From an uncultured Prevotella sp. (GTDB lineage: Bacteria; Bacteroidota; Bacteroidia; Bacteroidales; Bacteroidaceae), in contig CAMPYJ010000007.1 in NCBI GenBank assembly GCA_946998205.1, positions 15,810 to 79,809 on the forward strand: a stretch of 64,000 nt of DNA, in the 5' to 3' direction. This document shows positions 51,080-59,932 of this stretch, in pieces. Below the pieces are notes generated by a model. That model worked only from the letters and a program-made list of their open reading frames with translations. It was not told the origin of the DNA and searched no databases. The first letter of the stretch is position 1. Each line of letters starts with the position of its first letter. Both the position numbers and the translations under genes were made by a program.

Positions 51080-51817
51080 TTAAGTGTGCTTGGCCGCATC
51101 CAGAAGTTGTTCCCAGACCGCACAGAACTCGGTCATTTGATGGAAAAGCAGGTCGGGGGCTTCTTTTCTCAGTGCGCTGTCGGGCAGGGGACCGCTGTTG
51201 ATGGCTACCGTAAAGATTTGAGCCGCTACGCCAGCCCGTATGCCCATGGGCGCATTCTCCACCACGATTCCTTCCCAAGGCCTATGGTTTCCCGTTAGTT
51301 GTAGGCCCTTTAAATACGGGTCGGGCGCAGGTTTTCCGTGCTTGATGTTATAGGCCGTGACAACATTCTCTTCAGATACGAAGTGTTGGAAATCGTTCAC
51401 AACCCGTTTAATCAGTTGTCTTTGCGCGCTACCTGTAACGATGCCAATGCTCAATCCGCTCTTCTTTATCTTGCTCATGAGCTCGGGTACGCCGTCAAAG
51501 ATGGGTGCTTCGGGCATTTGGTGAAACAGTCTGCCTTTCTCATCGTACATCTTTTGCGCCTCTTCTTCCGATATGTTACGACCTTGTTGTTGCTTGACCA
51601 TCATTCTGATGGTGTCCACACCCTTCATCCCTTCAGTGGCATACACGTCCGCTTCGGTCATGTCAAGACCGAAAGTCTTCATCGATTCTTTCCACGCAAC
51701 GGCGTGATGAGGCATTGAATTGTACAGCACACCGTCCATATCAAAAAGCACGACTTTGGGTTGGAACGCCGCAAAGTCATGCTTTCTCAAATAATCATGT
51801 ATTTCGTTTTCAAACAT
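51080..51817 (-). CDS. HAD-superfamily phosphatase (beta-phosphoglucomutase-like)
   Basis: 245 residues. Motif I is VVLFDMDGVLYNSMPHH (nucleophile Asp about residue 26), motif II the serine/threonine in SIGIVTGSAQ, motif III the lysine in NIKHGKPAPDPYLKGL and motif IV VVENAPMGIRAGVAA. This subclass I cap arrangement matches beta-phosphoglucomutase and sugar-phosphate phosphatases. It begins 6 bases after pgi and shares the lysS-gpsA-pgi run, which supports a substrate among sugar phosphates (inference). Confidence 0.9.
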   Translation of the reverse strand: MFENEIHDYLRKHDFAAFQPKVVLFDMDGVLYNSMPHHAVAWKESMKTFGLDMTEADVYATEGMKGVDTIRMMVKQQQGRNISEEEAQKMYDEKGRLFHQMPEAPIFDGVPELMSKIKKSGLSIGIVTGSAQRQLIKRVVNDFQHFVSEENVVTAYNIKHGKPAPDPYLKGLQLTGNHRPWEGIVVENAPMGIRAGVAAQIFTVAINSGPLPDSALRKEAPDLLFHQMTEFCAVWEQLLDAAKHT

Positions 51818-51823
51818 TCAATC

Positions 51824-53182
51824 TTATTTTTCGTTGGCCAAACGCTCTTGTATGGCCTTGCTTTCAGCTTCGTAGCCAGGCTTATTGAGCAGGGCGAACA
51901 TGTTCTTCTTGTACGCTTCCACACCCGGTTGGTTGAAAGGATTCACGCCCAAGAGGTTTCCGCTGATGCCGCAGGCCTTCTCGAAGAAGTAAAGCAGCTG
52001 TCCGATGTAATACTCGTTCAGTTCCGGAAGATTGACGTGGATGTTGGGAACGCCACCGTCAACGTGCGCAAGTCGTGTGCCCAGCTCGGCCATCTTGTTC
52101 ACTTCGTCCACCCGTTTGCCTGCCAAGAAGTTCAAACCGTCAAGATTTTCCTCATCTTTGGGGAACAGCATCTTCTTGTTAGGCTGCTCAACACTGATTA
52201 CAGTTTCGAAGATTGAACGCTCGCCCTCTTGTATCCACTGTCCCATGGAGTGCAGGTCGGTGGTGAAGTCGCATGCGGCAGGATAAATGCCCTGATGGTC
52301 TTTTCCCTCACTCTCACCGTAAAGTTGTTTCCACCATTCACCGATGAAGTGAAGTTTAGGCTGGAAGTTGACGATAATCTCAATCTTCTTACCCGTTTCG
52401 CGATACAGCGCATTGCGCACAACAGCGTACTGAGCGGCTATGTTCTCCTGCAAAACCACGTCTTTCCCCGTTGCCTTTTCCATGTCGGCAGCACCCTGTA
52501 CCAAGGCTTTAATGTCGAAACCGGCGCATGCAATGGGCAGTAATCCAACGGGAGTGAGTACGGAGAAGCGTCCGCCTACATTGTCAGGAATGACAAAACT
52601 CTTGTATCCCTCTTTGTCGGCGCATGTGCGTGCGGCACCTTTTTTCGCATCAGTGATGGCCACAATCACGTCTTTAGCCTCTTCTTTGCCACGTTGTGCC
52701 TCGCATTGTTTCTTCAACAAGCGGAAGGTAAGAGCCGTTTCAGTGGTGGTGCCCGACTTGGATATGTTGATGACACCAAACTTCTTATCCTTCAAGTAGT
52801 CGGTGAGTTCTGCCAAATAGTCCTCGCCAATGTTGTTTCCTGCAAAGAGAATGGTGGGATTCTTCTTGTCGTTCACCAACCAAGCGAATGAGTTTCCCAA
52901 GGCCTCTATCACGGCACGAGCCCCTAAGTAGCTTCCGCCAATACCGGCAACCACCACCACTTCGCACTTTTCGCGCAGGGTGTTGGCGCATGCCTGCACT
53001 TCGTCAAGAAACGCAGGTGTGATGGAGGAGGGCAAATGTAACCATCCTAAGAAATCGTTTCCTGGACAAGTACCGTTTTCAAGTGCTTCTTGTACGGATT
53101 TTACCTTACCCTCATAGGCCTCTACTGTTCCCGGTTTCAAGAACTGAGTGGCCTTCGTGATGTCTAAACTAATTCTTTTCAT
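51824..53182 (-). CDS. pgi: Glucose-6-phosphate isomerase
   Basis: 452 residues, the shorter bacterial form. It interconverts glucose-6-phosphate and fructose-6-phosphate. Recognisable are VVVAGIGGSYLGARAVIEAL (about 75-94), the sugar-phosphate site INISKSGTTTETALTFRLL, DNVGGRFSVLTPVGLLPIACAG and the C-terminal GVNPFNQPGVEAYKKNMFALL. It is 7 bases after gpsA and 6 bases before the HAD phosphatase, so all are in one transcript. Confidence 0.97.
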   Translation of the reverse strand: MKRISLDITKATQFLKPGTVEAYEGKVKSVQEALENGTCPGNDFLGWLHLPSSITPAFLDEVQACANTLREKCEVVVVAGIGGSYLGARAVIEALGNSFAWLVNDKKNPTILFAGNNIGEDYLAELTDYLKDKKFGVINISKSGTTTETALTFRLLKKQCEAQRGKEEAKDVIVAITDAKKGAARTCADKEGYKSFVIPDNVGGRFSVLTPVGLLPIACAGFDIKALVQGAADMEKATGKDVVLQENIAAQYAVVRNALYRETGKKIEIIVNFQPKLHFIGEWWKQLYGESEGKDHQGIYPAACDFTTDLHSMGQWIQEGERSIFETVISVEQPNKKMLFPKDEENLDGLNFLAGKRVDEVNKMAELGTRLAHVDGGVPNIHVNLPELNEYYIGQLLYFFEKACGISGNLLGVNPFNQPGVEAYKKNMFALLNKPGYEAESKAIQERLANEK

Positions 53183-53189
53183 CTTATTG

Positions 53190-54188
53190 TTATCTAAATG
53201 AATCTGTTAATAATTTGATTTCTATTTGCGGACTGATGTGTTCGTACAAGATGTTGTATACGGCATCCAAGATCGGCATGTTCACGTGCATGTGCCGGTT
53301 GATCTCTTTCATGCACTTGGTTCCGAAGTATCCTTCGGCGATCATCTCCATTTCAATCTGCGCGCTTTTCACCGAATATCCCTTGCCAATCATGGTGCCG
53401 AAGGTGCGGTTGCGCGAGAAATTGGAGTACGACGTCACCAGCAAATCGCCCAAATAAACCGAATCGTACGCACTGCGTTCAATGGGATGGACGGCCGTGA
53501 GGAAGCGGAACATCTCCTGAACGGCGTTCGCAGTGAGCACGGCTTGGAAGTTGTCACCGTATTTAAGTCCGCTGCAAATGCCCGAAGCGATGGCGTACAC
53601 GTTCTTCAGAACCGAAGAATATTCGATGCCAATTACGTCCGTAGATGTTTTGGTCTTGATGACATCGCTGGCAATGAACTCGGCGAACGCCTCCGCTTTC
53701 TGTATGTCGGCGCAGCCGATGGTAAGGTAAGACAGACGATCCATGGCCACTTCCTCCGCGTGCGACGGCCCTCCAATCACGGCCAGGTTCTCGTACGGCA
53801 CGTCAAACACTTGGTGGAAATACTCCGAGCACACCAGGTTTTCGTCGGGAACGATGCCTTTGATGGCGGTGATGACGAACTTGTCGCACAGACGGGTCTT
53901 GAGTTTCCGCAGATGACTCTTGAAGTAGGGTGACGGTGTCACGAAGACCAGCGTGTCGTAAGCGCTGGTGATGGTGTTGATGTCTGATGAGAAAAAAATC
54001 TCATCGGTGTTAAAATGCACACTGGTCAGATAGGCGGGATTGTGCCCCAGACGCTTGAAATCCTCGATGCGGTCGTCTCTTCGCATGTACCACCCAATGT
54101 GATGAGCATGGCTCACCACAATCTTGGCTATGGCTGTCGCCCAGCTTCCGCCCCCGATGATTGCTATCTTCCCGCAGTTATAATTCAT
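53190..54188 (-). CDS. gpsA: NAD(P)-dependent glycerol-3-phosphate dehydrogenase
   Basis: 332 residues. It reduces dihydroxyacetone phosphate to sn-glycerol-3-phosphate, the entry to phospholipids. The dinucleotide loop IAIIGGGSWATAIAKI is at about residues 8-23, AIKGIVPDENLVCSEYF at about 112-128, GGPSHAEEVA shortly after, and the catalytic-lysine segment VLKNVYAIASGICSGLKYGDN in the C-terminal helical domain. It lies 110 bases after lysS and 7 bases before pgi. Confidence 0.95.
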   Translation of the reverse strand: MNYNCGKIAIIGGGSWATAIAKIVVSHAHHIGWYMRRDDRIEDFKRLGHNPAYLTSVHFNTDEIFFSSDINTITSAYDTLVFVTPSPYFKSHLRKLKTRLCDKFVITAIKGIVPDENLVCSEYFHQVFDVPYENLAVIGGPSHAEEVAMDRLSYLTIGCADIQKAEAFAEFIASDVIKTKTSTDVIGIEYSSVLKNVYAIASGICSGLKYGDNFQAVLTANAVQEMFRFLTAVHPIERSAYDSVYLGDLLVTSYSNFSRNRTFGTMIGKGYSVKSAQIEMEMIAEGYFGTKCMKEINRHMHVNMPILDAVYNILYEHISPQIEIKLLTDSFR

Positions 54189-54298
54189 AATTCTTCATTC
54201 ATAATTCATCCTGATGGCTCACAAGTCATGATTCTTCTTTTCTCAATCCAATTGATAGTTAGTGAGAAGCGTGTGAATCATGAATTGTGCATGATGAA
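54189..54298. repeat. AATTCAT-type inverted repeats between lysS and gpsA
   Basis: Runs such as TTCATAATTCTTCATTCATAATTCAT on the left (split over several words) and GAATCATGAATTGTGCATGATGAATTA on the right can pair imperfectly. It may modulate read-through from lysS into gpsA. Confidence 0.4.
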
Positions 54299-56029
54299 TT
54301 ATTTCTGGCTGTTGTCAATCCATTGTTGGAATTGTTCAACCTTCGGATTGTCGTAGCCCAATTTATATTTCTTGTTCACCCCGCAGACGTTCATCTGCAA
54401 GGCCTGCGCCTTTACCTGTGCGATGTCCGAAATCAGGTTATATCCTGCCTTTCTGAACACGGGTACCCACTGCTCCGGAACACCGATGGCTGCCCATTCT
54501 TCCACCGTGCTCTGCGGTATTTTCTTCTCAGGTTTCATTTGTGGGAAGAACAGCACTTCTTGTATAAACGTCTTTCCGGTCATCAACATCACCAAACGGT
54601 CGATGCCGATACCGATACCCGACGTGGGAGGCATGCCATATTGCAGCGCGCGCAGGAAGTCTTGGTCGATGATCATGGCCTCGTCGTCACCCTTGTCGGC
54701 CAATTTCATCTGTTCCCTGAAGCGCTCTTCCTGGTCGATGGGGTCGTTCAATTCAGAGTAAGCGTTCGCCAACTCCTTGCCGTTCACCATCAGTTCAAAG
54801 CGTTCTGTCAGTCCCGGTTTGCTCCGGTGCATCTTGGTGAGCGGTGACATTTCCACGGGGTAATCTGTGATGAACGTGGGTTGAATGAAGGTTCCTTCGC
54901 AGAACTCGCCAAACATCTCGTCAATCAACTTGCCTTTACCCATGCTCTCATCCACCTCCATGCCGAGCTTCTTGCAGATTGCTCTTATCTCGTCTTCATT
55001 CTTTCCGTTGAGGTCATGGCCCGTCTTTTCTTTGATGGCGTCAAGAATGGGCAAACGGCGGTAAGGAGCTTTGAAGCTAATCATCTGTCCGTCAACCTCC
55101 CGTTCGGCACTACCGTTGACGGCAATACAAATGGTTTCCAGCAGTTTTTCGGTAAACGACATCATCCAGTTGTAGTCTTTGTACTGCACATACAATTCCA
55201 TGCAAGTGAATTCAGGATTGTGGTTGCGGTCCATTCCCTCGTTGCGGAAGTTCTTACCTATTTCATACACGCCTTCAAAACCGCCCACTATCAGTCGTTT
55301 TAAGTATAGTTCGGTGGCGATGCGCATGTACATATCGGTGTTCAGCGCATTGAAGTGTGTGATGAATGGGCGCGCGCTGGCGCCGCCAGCGATGGCTTGC
55401 AGGGTGGGAGTCTCCACCTCTGTGTATCCCGCCTCGTCCAGTACCTTGCGCAGGGTGCGCAGCACCGTGGCGCGTTGCAGGAACGTGTCTTTCACGCCGT
55501 CGTTCACAATCAGGTCGACATAGCGTTGGCGATAGCGCAATTCAGGGTCGTCAAACTTGTCGTAGGCCACTCCGTCCTTGTATTTCACGATGGGCAGAGG
55601 TTTCAAGGCCTTGCTCAACAGTGTTAAACTTTGTGCGTGTACCGATATTTCACCTGTTTGAGTTTTGAACACGAAGCCCCTGATGCCAATGAAATCACCG
55701 ATGTCCAACAGGCGTTTGAACACCACGTTGTACAGGTCTTTGTTCTCATCCGGGCAGATGTCATCGCGCGTTATGTACACTTGTATTCTTCCTTTTGAGT
55801 CTTGCAGTTCTACAAAACTGGCCTTGCCCATCACGCGTCGCGTCATCATGCGGCCTGCTATCACCACTTCTCGCTTTTCCCCGCCGTCCTGGTAGTCTGC
55901 CTTTATCTCCGTGCTGAACGCGTTGGTAGGAAACTCTGCGGCAGGATAAGGGTCGATGCCCATATTTCGTAACTCTTGGAGACTTTGTCTGCGACCAATC
56001 TCCTGTTCACTCAATTCTAAGATGTTCAT
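54299..56029 (-). CDS. lysS: Lysyl-tRNA synthetase (class II)
   Basis: 576 residues from the ATG at 56027-56029 (MNILELSEQEIGRRQSLQEL); an open extension upstream is excluded by the promoter region. The N-terminal OB-fold anticodon domain includes VVIAGRMMTRRVMGKASFVELQD. The class II core has RYRQRYVDLIVND, motif 2 FRNEGMDRNHNPEFTCMELYVQY and motif 3 GIGIGIDRLVMLM. About 70 residues after motif 3 form a C-terminal extension usual in Bacteroidetes. It is the first gene of the lysS-gpsA-pgi-HAD run and is served by the duplicated promoter repeat at 56101-56200. Confidence 0.97.
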   Translation of the reverse strand: MNILELSEQEIGRRQSLQELRNMGIDPYPAAEFPTNAFSTEIKADYQDGGEKREVVIAGRMMTRRVMGKASFVELQDSKGRIQVYITRDDICPDENKDLYNVVFKRLLDIGDFIGIRGFVFKTQTGEISVHAQSLTLLSKALKPLPIVKYKDGVAYDKFDDPELRYRQRYVDLIVNDGVKDTFLQRATVLRTLRKVLDEAGYTEVETPTLQAIAGGASARPFITHFNALNTDMYMRIATELYLKRLIVGGFEGVYEIGKNFRNEGMDRNHNPEFTCMELYVQYKDYNWMMSFTEKLLETICIAVNGSAEREVDGQMISFKAPYRRLPILDAIKEKTGHDLNGKNEDEIRAICKKLGMEVDESMGKGKLIDEMFGEFCEGTFIQPTFITDYPVEMSPLTKMHRSKPGLTERFELMVNGKELANAYSELNDPIDQEERFREQMKLADKGDDEAMIIDQDFLRALQYGMPPTSGIGIGIDRLVMLMTGKTFIQEVLFFPQMKPEKKIPQSTVEEWAAIGVPEQWVPVFRKAGYNLISDIAQVKAQALQMNVCGVNKKYKLGYDNPKVEQFQQWIDNSQK

Positions 56030-56100
56030 ATATGATAAAATAGCTATTTTTTCCCAACTCTGATGGATAGAGCCCGCCAATAACATTCAAAACCGTTTGC

Positions 56101-56200
56101 TTTGTTAAGGCGCAGCCTATCTTATGCAAAGATAGTGCAAGCCGAAGACAAAGAAAGCTTGCTTGCTTTGTTAAGGCGCAGCCTATCTTATGCAAAAGTA
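56101..56200 (-). repeat. 66-bp promoter-carrying repeat upstream of lysS
   Basis: One full and one partial copy with a 66-base period (compare GGCGCAGCC at 56109 and 56175). On the minus strand each presents a -7 box followed by GCATAAGATAGGCTGCGCC: TATCTTTG (56127-56134) and TACTTTTG (56193-56200). The nearer box is about 98 bases before the lysS start. Same family and same orientation relative to the gene as the repeat before gpmI. Confidence 0.85.
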
Positions 56201-56500
56201 CGAAATAAATCTGAATGCGCCTACCTTTTCGTGTTTTTTATAATTGCGTTGCAGGCAGCTCGCTATTTTGTGCCGCTACACATGCTCGGCCGCCCTTGTT
56301 TTCAACTGCGAATTTGAGGGCTTGACAAAACAAATGAACACAGAGGCATGCCGAGAATCATGCTGTTGCGCGTCAATAAATGTTGAGTGTTTTCATCGTT
56401 TTAAGCCCTAAAAACGGCACTTCAAAAGTGATGAAATAGAAAAAATCGATAGGCAGGAAGGCGGCAGACATCCGATTAATCTGTCATCAATACCCTGTTT
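56201..56500. other. Intergenic region, no gene seen
   Basis: Between the lysS promoter repeat and array E. Only short frames without start signals were found. Confidence 0.5.
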
Positions 56501-56625
56501 TTTCTTCAAAGCAATGACTTTGGTGAGCAATCTGCATCACTTTGGCGATCAATCTATATGAGTTTGTGCTTCAAAAGCATGTGAATTGTGCGCCATGAGC
56601 AATGCTCTTGGCTTCAATTTGTTTT
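56501..56625 (+). repeat. 22-bp periodic array E
   Basis: Units of 22, 22, 21 and 23 bases at 56516-56537, 56538-56559, 56560-56580 and 56581-56603, with further partial units at both ends. The first two share ACTTTGG-YGA-N-CAATCT at identical positions. Confidence 0.75.
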
Positions 56626-56684
56626 GAAATTGAATGCTAAAAGTGGCTGCGAAGGATATAACTCGCTGTGTGTTATTTGTTTGC

Positions 56685-56750
56685 GAAAGTTGCTCATGCT
56701 TGGCGTATTTGCGCCAAAAGGAGGTTTGGTTTGCGAATACGCCAAGCATG
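56685..56750. repeat. Paired, inverted GGCGTATTT motifs downstream of trpB2
   Basis: One plus-strand copy (GAAAGTT, ten bases, GGCGTATTTGCGCC, 56685-56715) faces a minus-strand partial copy, making a perfect 15-bp inverted repeat CATGCTTGGCGTATT (56695-56709) / AATACGCCAAGCATG (56736-56750) with a 26-base loop. It begins 22 bases after the trpB2 stop, so its transcript would form a strong hairpin, but no T run follows. Confidence 0.8.
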
Positions 56751-56772
56751 AAGAAGCGTGTTGTCAAGAAAA

Positions 56773-58137
56773 TTACACCTCGGGAACATCTTTGAGGCTG
56801 TCGGCAATCTCTTCGTCGGTGATGTTGTAATTGCGCAAGTCGCCGTTCAGATAACTGTCGTATGCCGTCATGTCGATGAGTCCATGGCCCGAGAGATTGA
56901 AGAGAATCACCTTCCCGTCACCGCTCTCCTTGCACTTTTTAGCCTCGCGGATAGTGGCGGCGATGGCGTGACAGCTCTCCGGAGCCGGGATGATGCCTTC
57001 GGTTCGAGAGAAAAGGATGCCGGCGTCGAAGGCCTCCAGTTGCGGAATGTCCACGCCATGCATCAGCTTGTCTTTCACCAGTTGCGAGATAATCATGCCC
57101 GCACCGTGGTAGCGTAGGCCGCCGGCATGTATGTTTGCCGGCTTGAAGTCGTGGCCCAGCGTGTACATGGGCAGCAGGGGCGTGTAGCCGGCCTCGTCGC
57201 CAAAGTCGTATTCAAACTTGCCTCGGGTGAGTTTCGGACAGCTGCTGGGTTCGGCGGCGATGTATTCCGTCTTCTTTCCCTCCAGGATGGTGTGGCGCAT
57301 GAAGGGGAATGCCGTGCCGCCAAAGTTGCTTCCACCGCCGAAACAGGCAATCACGACGTCGGGATACTCGCCCGCCATCTCCATTTGTTTCTCTGCTTCC
57401 AAGCCGATAACAGTTTGATGTAGCGCCACATGGTTAAGCACCGAGCCGAGTGTGTACTTGCAGTTAGGCGTGGTGGTAGCCAGTTCGATAGCCTCAGAGA
57501 TAGCTGTTCCGAGGCTTCCCTGATGGTGGGGATCGCGCGTGATGATGTCCTTTCCGGCTCTTGTTGACATCGATGGCGAGCCTTCAACGGTGGCTCCGAA
57601 GGTGCGCATGATGCTGCTGCGGTAGGGCTTTTGCTGCATCGAAATCTTCACTTGGTACACGGCAGCTTCCAATCCGAAGATTCTTGCCGCATAACTCAAG
57701 GCCGCTCCCCACTGTCCGGCGCCCGTCTCGGTGGTGACGTTCGTGGTGCCTTCCTGCTTGCAATAGTAGCATTGGGCGAGGGCGGAGTTGATTTTGTGCG
57801 AGCCAAGCGGGTTCGCACTCTCGTTCTTGAAGTAGATGTGCGCGGGCGTGTCCAGGGCTTTCTCCAGTGCATAGGCGCGCACCAGCGGGGTGGATCGGTA
57901 GTATTTGTACTTGTCCAGCACCTCTTCGGGAATGTCGATCCATCGATGTTCGCTGTCAAGTTCTTGCTTTGAGCACTCTGAGCTGAAGATGTGCGAGAGG
58001 TCTTCTGCCGTGACCGGCTGTTTGGTCTTTGGGTTGAGTAGCGGCAAGGGCTTGTTCACCATGTCGGCTTGAATGTTGTACCACCGCGTGGGAATGTCTT
58101 CTTCCTGAAGTATGAATTTCTTTTGTTTGTTCAGCAT
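56773..58137 (-). CDS. Tryptophan synthase beta-like protein, TrpB2 class
   Basis: 454 residues, longer than classical TrpB (about 400) and matching the TrpB2 class. It is a fold-type-II PLP enzyme: NPLGSHKINSALAQ with Schiff-base K115, TTETGAGQWG with E137, and FGGGSNFGGTAFPF for phosphate binding. TrpB2 condenses indole with serine or phosphoserine, usually without TrpA. There is no trp operon around it, in keeping with a stand-alone indole-salvage role (inference). The promoter TACCTTTG at 58211-58218 gives a leader of about 65 bases with no visible attenuator. A strong inverted repeat follows the gene. Confidence 0.92.
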   Translation of the reverse strand: MLNKQKKFILQEEDIPTRWYNIQADMVNKPLPLLNPKTKQPVTAEDLSHIFSSECSKQELDSEHRWIDIPEEVLDKYKYYRSTPLVRAYALEKALDTPAHIYFKNESANPLGSHKINSALAQCYYCKQEGTTNVTTETGAGQWGAALSYAARIFGLEAAVYQVKISMQQKPYRSSIMRTFGATVEGSPSMSTRAGKDIITRDPHHQGSLGTAISEAIELATTTPNCKYTLGSVLNHVALHQTVIGLEAEKQMEMAGEYPDVVIACFGGGSNFGGTAFPFMRHTILEGKKTEYIAAEPSSCPKLTRGKFEYDFGDEAGYTPLLPMYTLGHDFKPANIHAGGLRYHGAGMIISQLVKDKLMHGVDIPQLEAFDAGILFSRTEGIIPAPESCHAIAATIREAKKCKESGDGKVILFNLSGHGLIDMTAYDSYLNGDLRNYNITDEEIADSLKDVPEV

Positions 58138-58210
58138 TTTCGTTCTTTTTTGTTTGGTTTATGGTTCTGATTGCCAGAAACGGGCTGGTGTTCCTGTTTT
58201 TTATCACCAA

Positions 58211-58218
58211 CAAAGGTA
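58211..58218 (-). promoter_or_regulatory. -7 promoter box of trpB2
   Basis: TACCTTTG on the minus strand, about 74 bases upstream of the trpB2 ATG. Confidence 0.45.
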
Positions 58219-58260
58219 AGAAAAAGATTGCATTTGTCTTTCAGAGCGTGAGAGATTTGT

Positions 58261-58268
58261 TAACTTTG
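58261..58268 (+). promoter_or_regulatory. -7 promoter box adjoining the symporter start
   Basis: TAACTTTG ends one base before an ATG (58270) and 10 bases before the next in-frame ATG (58279). Confidence 0.5.
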
Positions 58269-58269
58269 C

Positions 58270-59703
58270 ATGAAAAACATGACTATTGTTCTTACGTTGT
58301 TGGGCTATTTCGCGGCCTTGCTGTTATTGAGCAGGATGACGACAAGGCATGCCACGAACGACACTTTCTATCGCGGAAACCGGCAGTCGCCCTGGTATCT
58401 GGTGGCCTTTGGCATGATAGGCGCGTCGGTTTCGGGCATCACCTTCGTGTCCGTGCCGGGCATGGTAAACGCCATTGGCATGACTTACCTGCAGACTTGC
58501 CTGGGCTTTGTGCTGGGCTATGCGGCGGTGGCCTTCGTGTTGCTGCCCGTTTACTATCGTCTGAATCTCACCACCATCTACTCTTATCTGCGACGGCGCT
58601 TGGGAACTCGTTCGTATAAAACGGGCGCTTGGTTCTTTTTGCTGTCCAAGATGTCGGGTTCGGCGGTTAAGTTTTATGTGGTGTGCATGCTCTTGCAGCG
58701 GTTTGTACTCGATGCAGTGGGGGTGCCTTTCGTGGTCACTGTGTTGGCGCTGGTGTCGCTTATCTGGCTGTATACTCGGCGCGGAGGCATCAAGACCTTG
58801 GTGTGGACCGACACGTTTCAAACCTTTTGCATGTTCGCGGCCCTCATCTTCATCATCGTGCAGGTGACGTCCATGCTCGACATGAATGTCGCTGAGGCGG
58901 TGACAGCCGTCGCGCGGGATGACAGGAGCCGTATCTTCGTGTTTGATGACTGGCTGTCCAAACAGAATTTCTGGAAGCAATTTGTGAGCGGAATCTTTAT
59001 CGTCATCGTGATGACGGGGCTCGATCAGGACATGATGCAGAAGAATTTGACGTGCAAGACCTTGCGAGAGGCGCAGAAAGACATGTGCACCTACGGACTT
59101 GCCTTCGTGCCCGCCAACCTGTTGTTCTTGTCGTTGGGCGTGCTGTTGTCCATGCTGGCCGCGCGGCGGGGCGTGCCTCTGCCCTCTGCGGGCGATGAGT
59201 TGTTGCCCATGTTCGCAGCAACGGGCGAGTTGGGAACCATGGTGGTGGTGTTCTTTACCATTGGCATCGTGGCGGCGTCGTTCAGCAGCGCCGACTCGGC
59301 CTTGACGGCTTTGACCACCACTTACTGCGTGGACATCTGTCAAAAGGCTGCCGATGAGCGGCTCAGACATCGCGCTCATGCTGTCATGGGCTTGGTGTTT
59401 GTCTTGTTCATCCTGGCGTTCAGGGCGTTCAACTCGACCAACCTGATCGACGCTATCTTTATATTGGTGTCGTACACCTATGGCCCTTTGTTGGGATTGT
59501 TCGCCTTTGGACTGCTCACGAGGTGCCGGGTAAACGACAGATGGGTGCCCTACTTAGCCGTTGCCGCACCCGTGTTGTGCTATGTGTTGGATGCCGTCGC
59601 ACAGCATTTGTGGAACTATCATTTCGGTTACGAATTGCTCTTGCTCAACGGGGCATTGACTTTTGCTGGACTGTTGGTGACGAGAAAGAAAGAGGTACTT
59701 TGA
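58270..59703 (+). CDS. Sodium:solute symporter family transporter
   Basis: 477 residues with 12 to 13 predicted membrane spans. Family signatures are FGMIGASVSGITFVSVPGM (about 49-67), the YLRRRLGTRSYKTGAW segment and VVVFFTIGIVAASFSSADSALTALTTTY (about 322-349), which carries the serines of the second sodium site. The substrate class (proline, pantothenate, sialic acid, sugars) cannot be read from the sequence. Start choice is uncertain: a -7 box ends one base before the first ATG, so the second ATG (58279, MTIVLTLLGYF) may be the true start on a nearly leaderless mRNA. It is divergent from trpB2. Confidence 0.9.
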   Translation: MKNMTIVLTLLGYFAALLLLSRMTTRHATNDTFYRGNRQSPWYLVAFGMIGASVSGITFVSVPGMVNAIGMTYLQTCLGFVLGYAAVAFVLLPVYYRLNLTTIYSYLRRRLGTRSYKTGAWFFLLSKMSGSAVKFYVVCMLLQRFVLDAVGVPFVVTVLALVSLIWLYTRRGGIKTLVWTDTFQTFCMFAALIFIIVQVTSMLDMNVAEAVTAVARDDRSRIFVFDDWLSKQNFWKQFVSGIFIVIVMTGLDQDMMQKNLTCKTLREAQKDMCTYGLAFVPANLLFLSLGVLLSMLAARRGVPLPSAGDELLPMFAATGELGTMVVVFFTIGIVAASFSSADSALTALTTTYCVDICQKAADERLRHRAHAVMGLVFVLFILAFRAFNSTNLIDAIFILVSYTYGPLLGLFAFGLLTRCRVNDRWVPYLAVAAPVLCYVLDAVAQHLWNYHFGYELLLLNGALTFAGLLVTRKKEVL

Positions 59704-59932
59704 ACTTTGAGGTTTGAACTTTGAACTTTGCGCTGTCAAACTTTGAACTTTGAGATTTGAACATTGAACTTTGAACTTTCAACTTATGAGGATTGCCGTT
59801 GCAATGTGTGAGTTTGTGAGCCATCAAACTTTGAACTTTGAACTTTGAGATTTGAACTTTGAACTTTCAATGTGTGAGCTTATCATCTCCAAAACTCATC
59901 AACTCACCAACTAAAAAACTTACAAACTCACC
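59704..59932. repeat. TTTGAACTT-type low-complexity repeats
   Basis: More than a dozen degenerate copies of TTGAACTTTGAAC-like words (59704-59870), then AACTCATCAACTCACCAACT-like words up to the lptD stop. It lies between the convergent symporter and lptD genes and may work as a loose bidirectional termination region. Confidence 0.65.
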
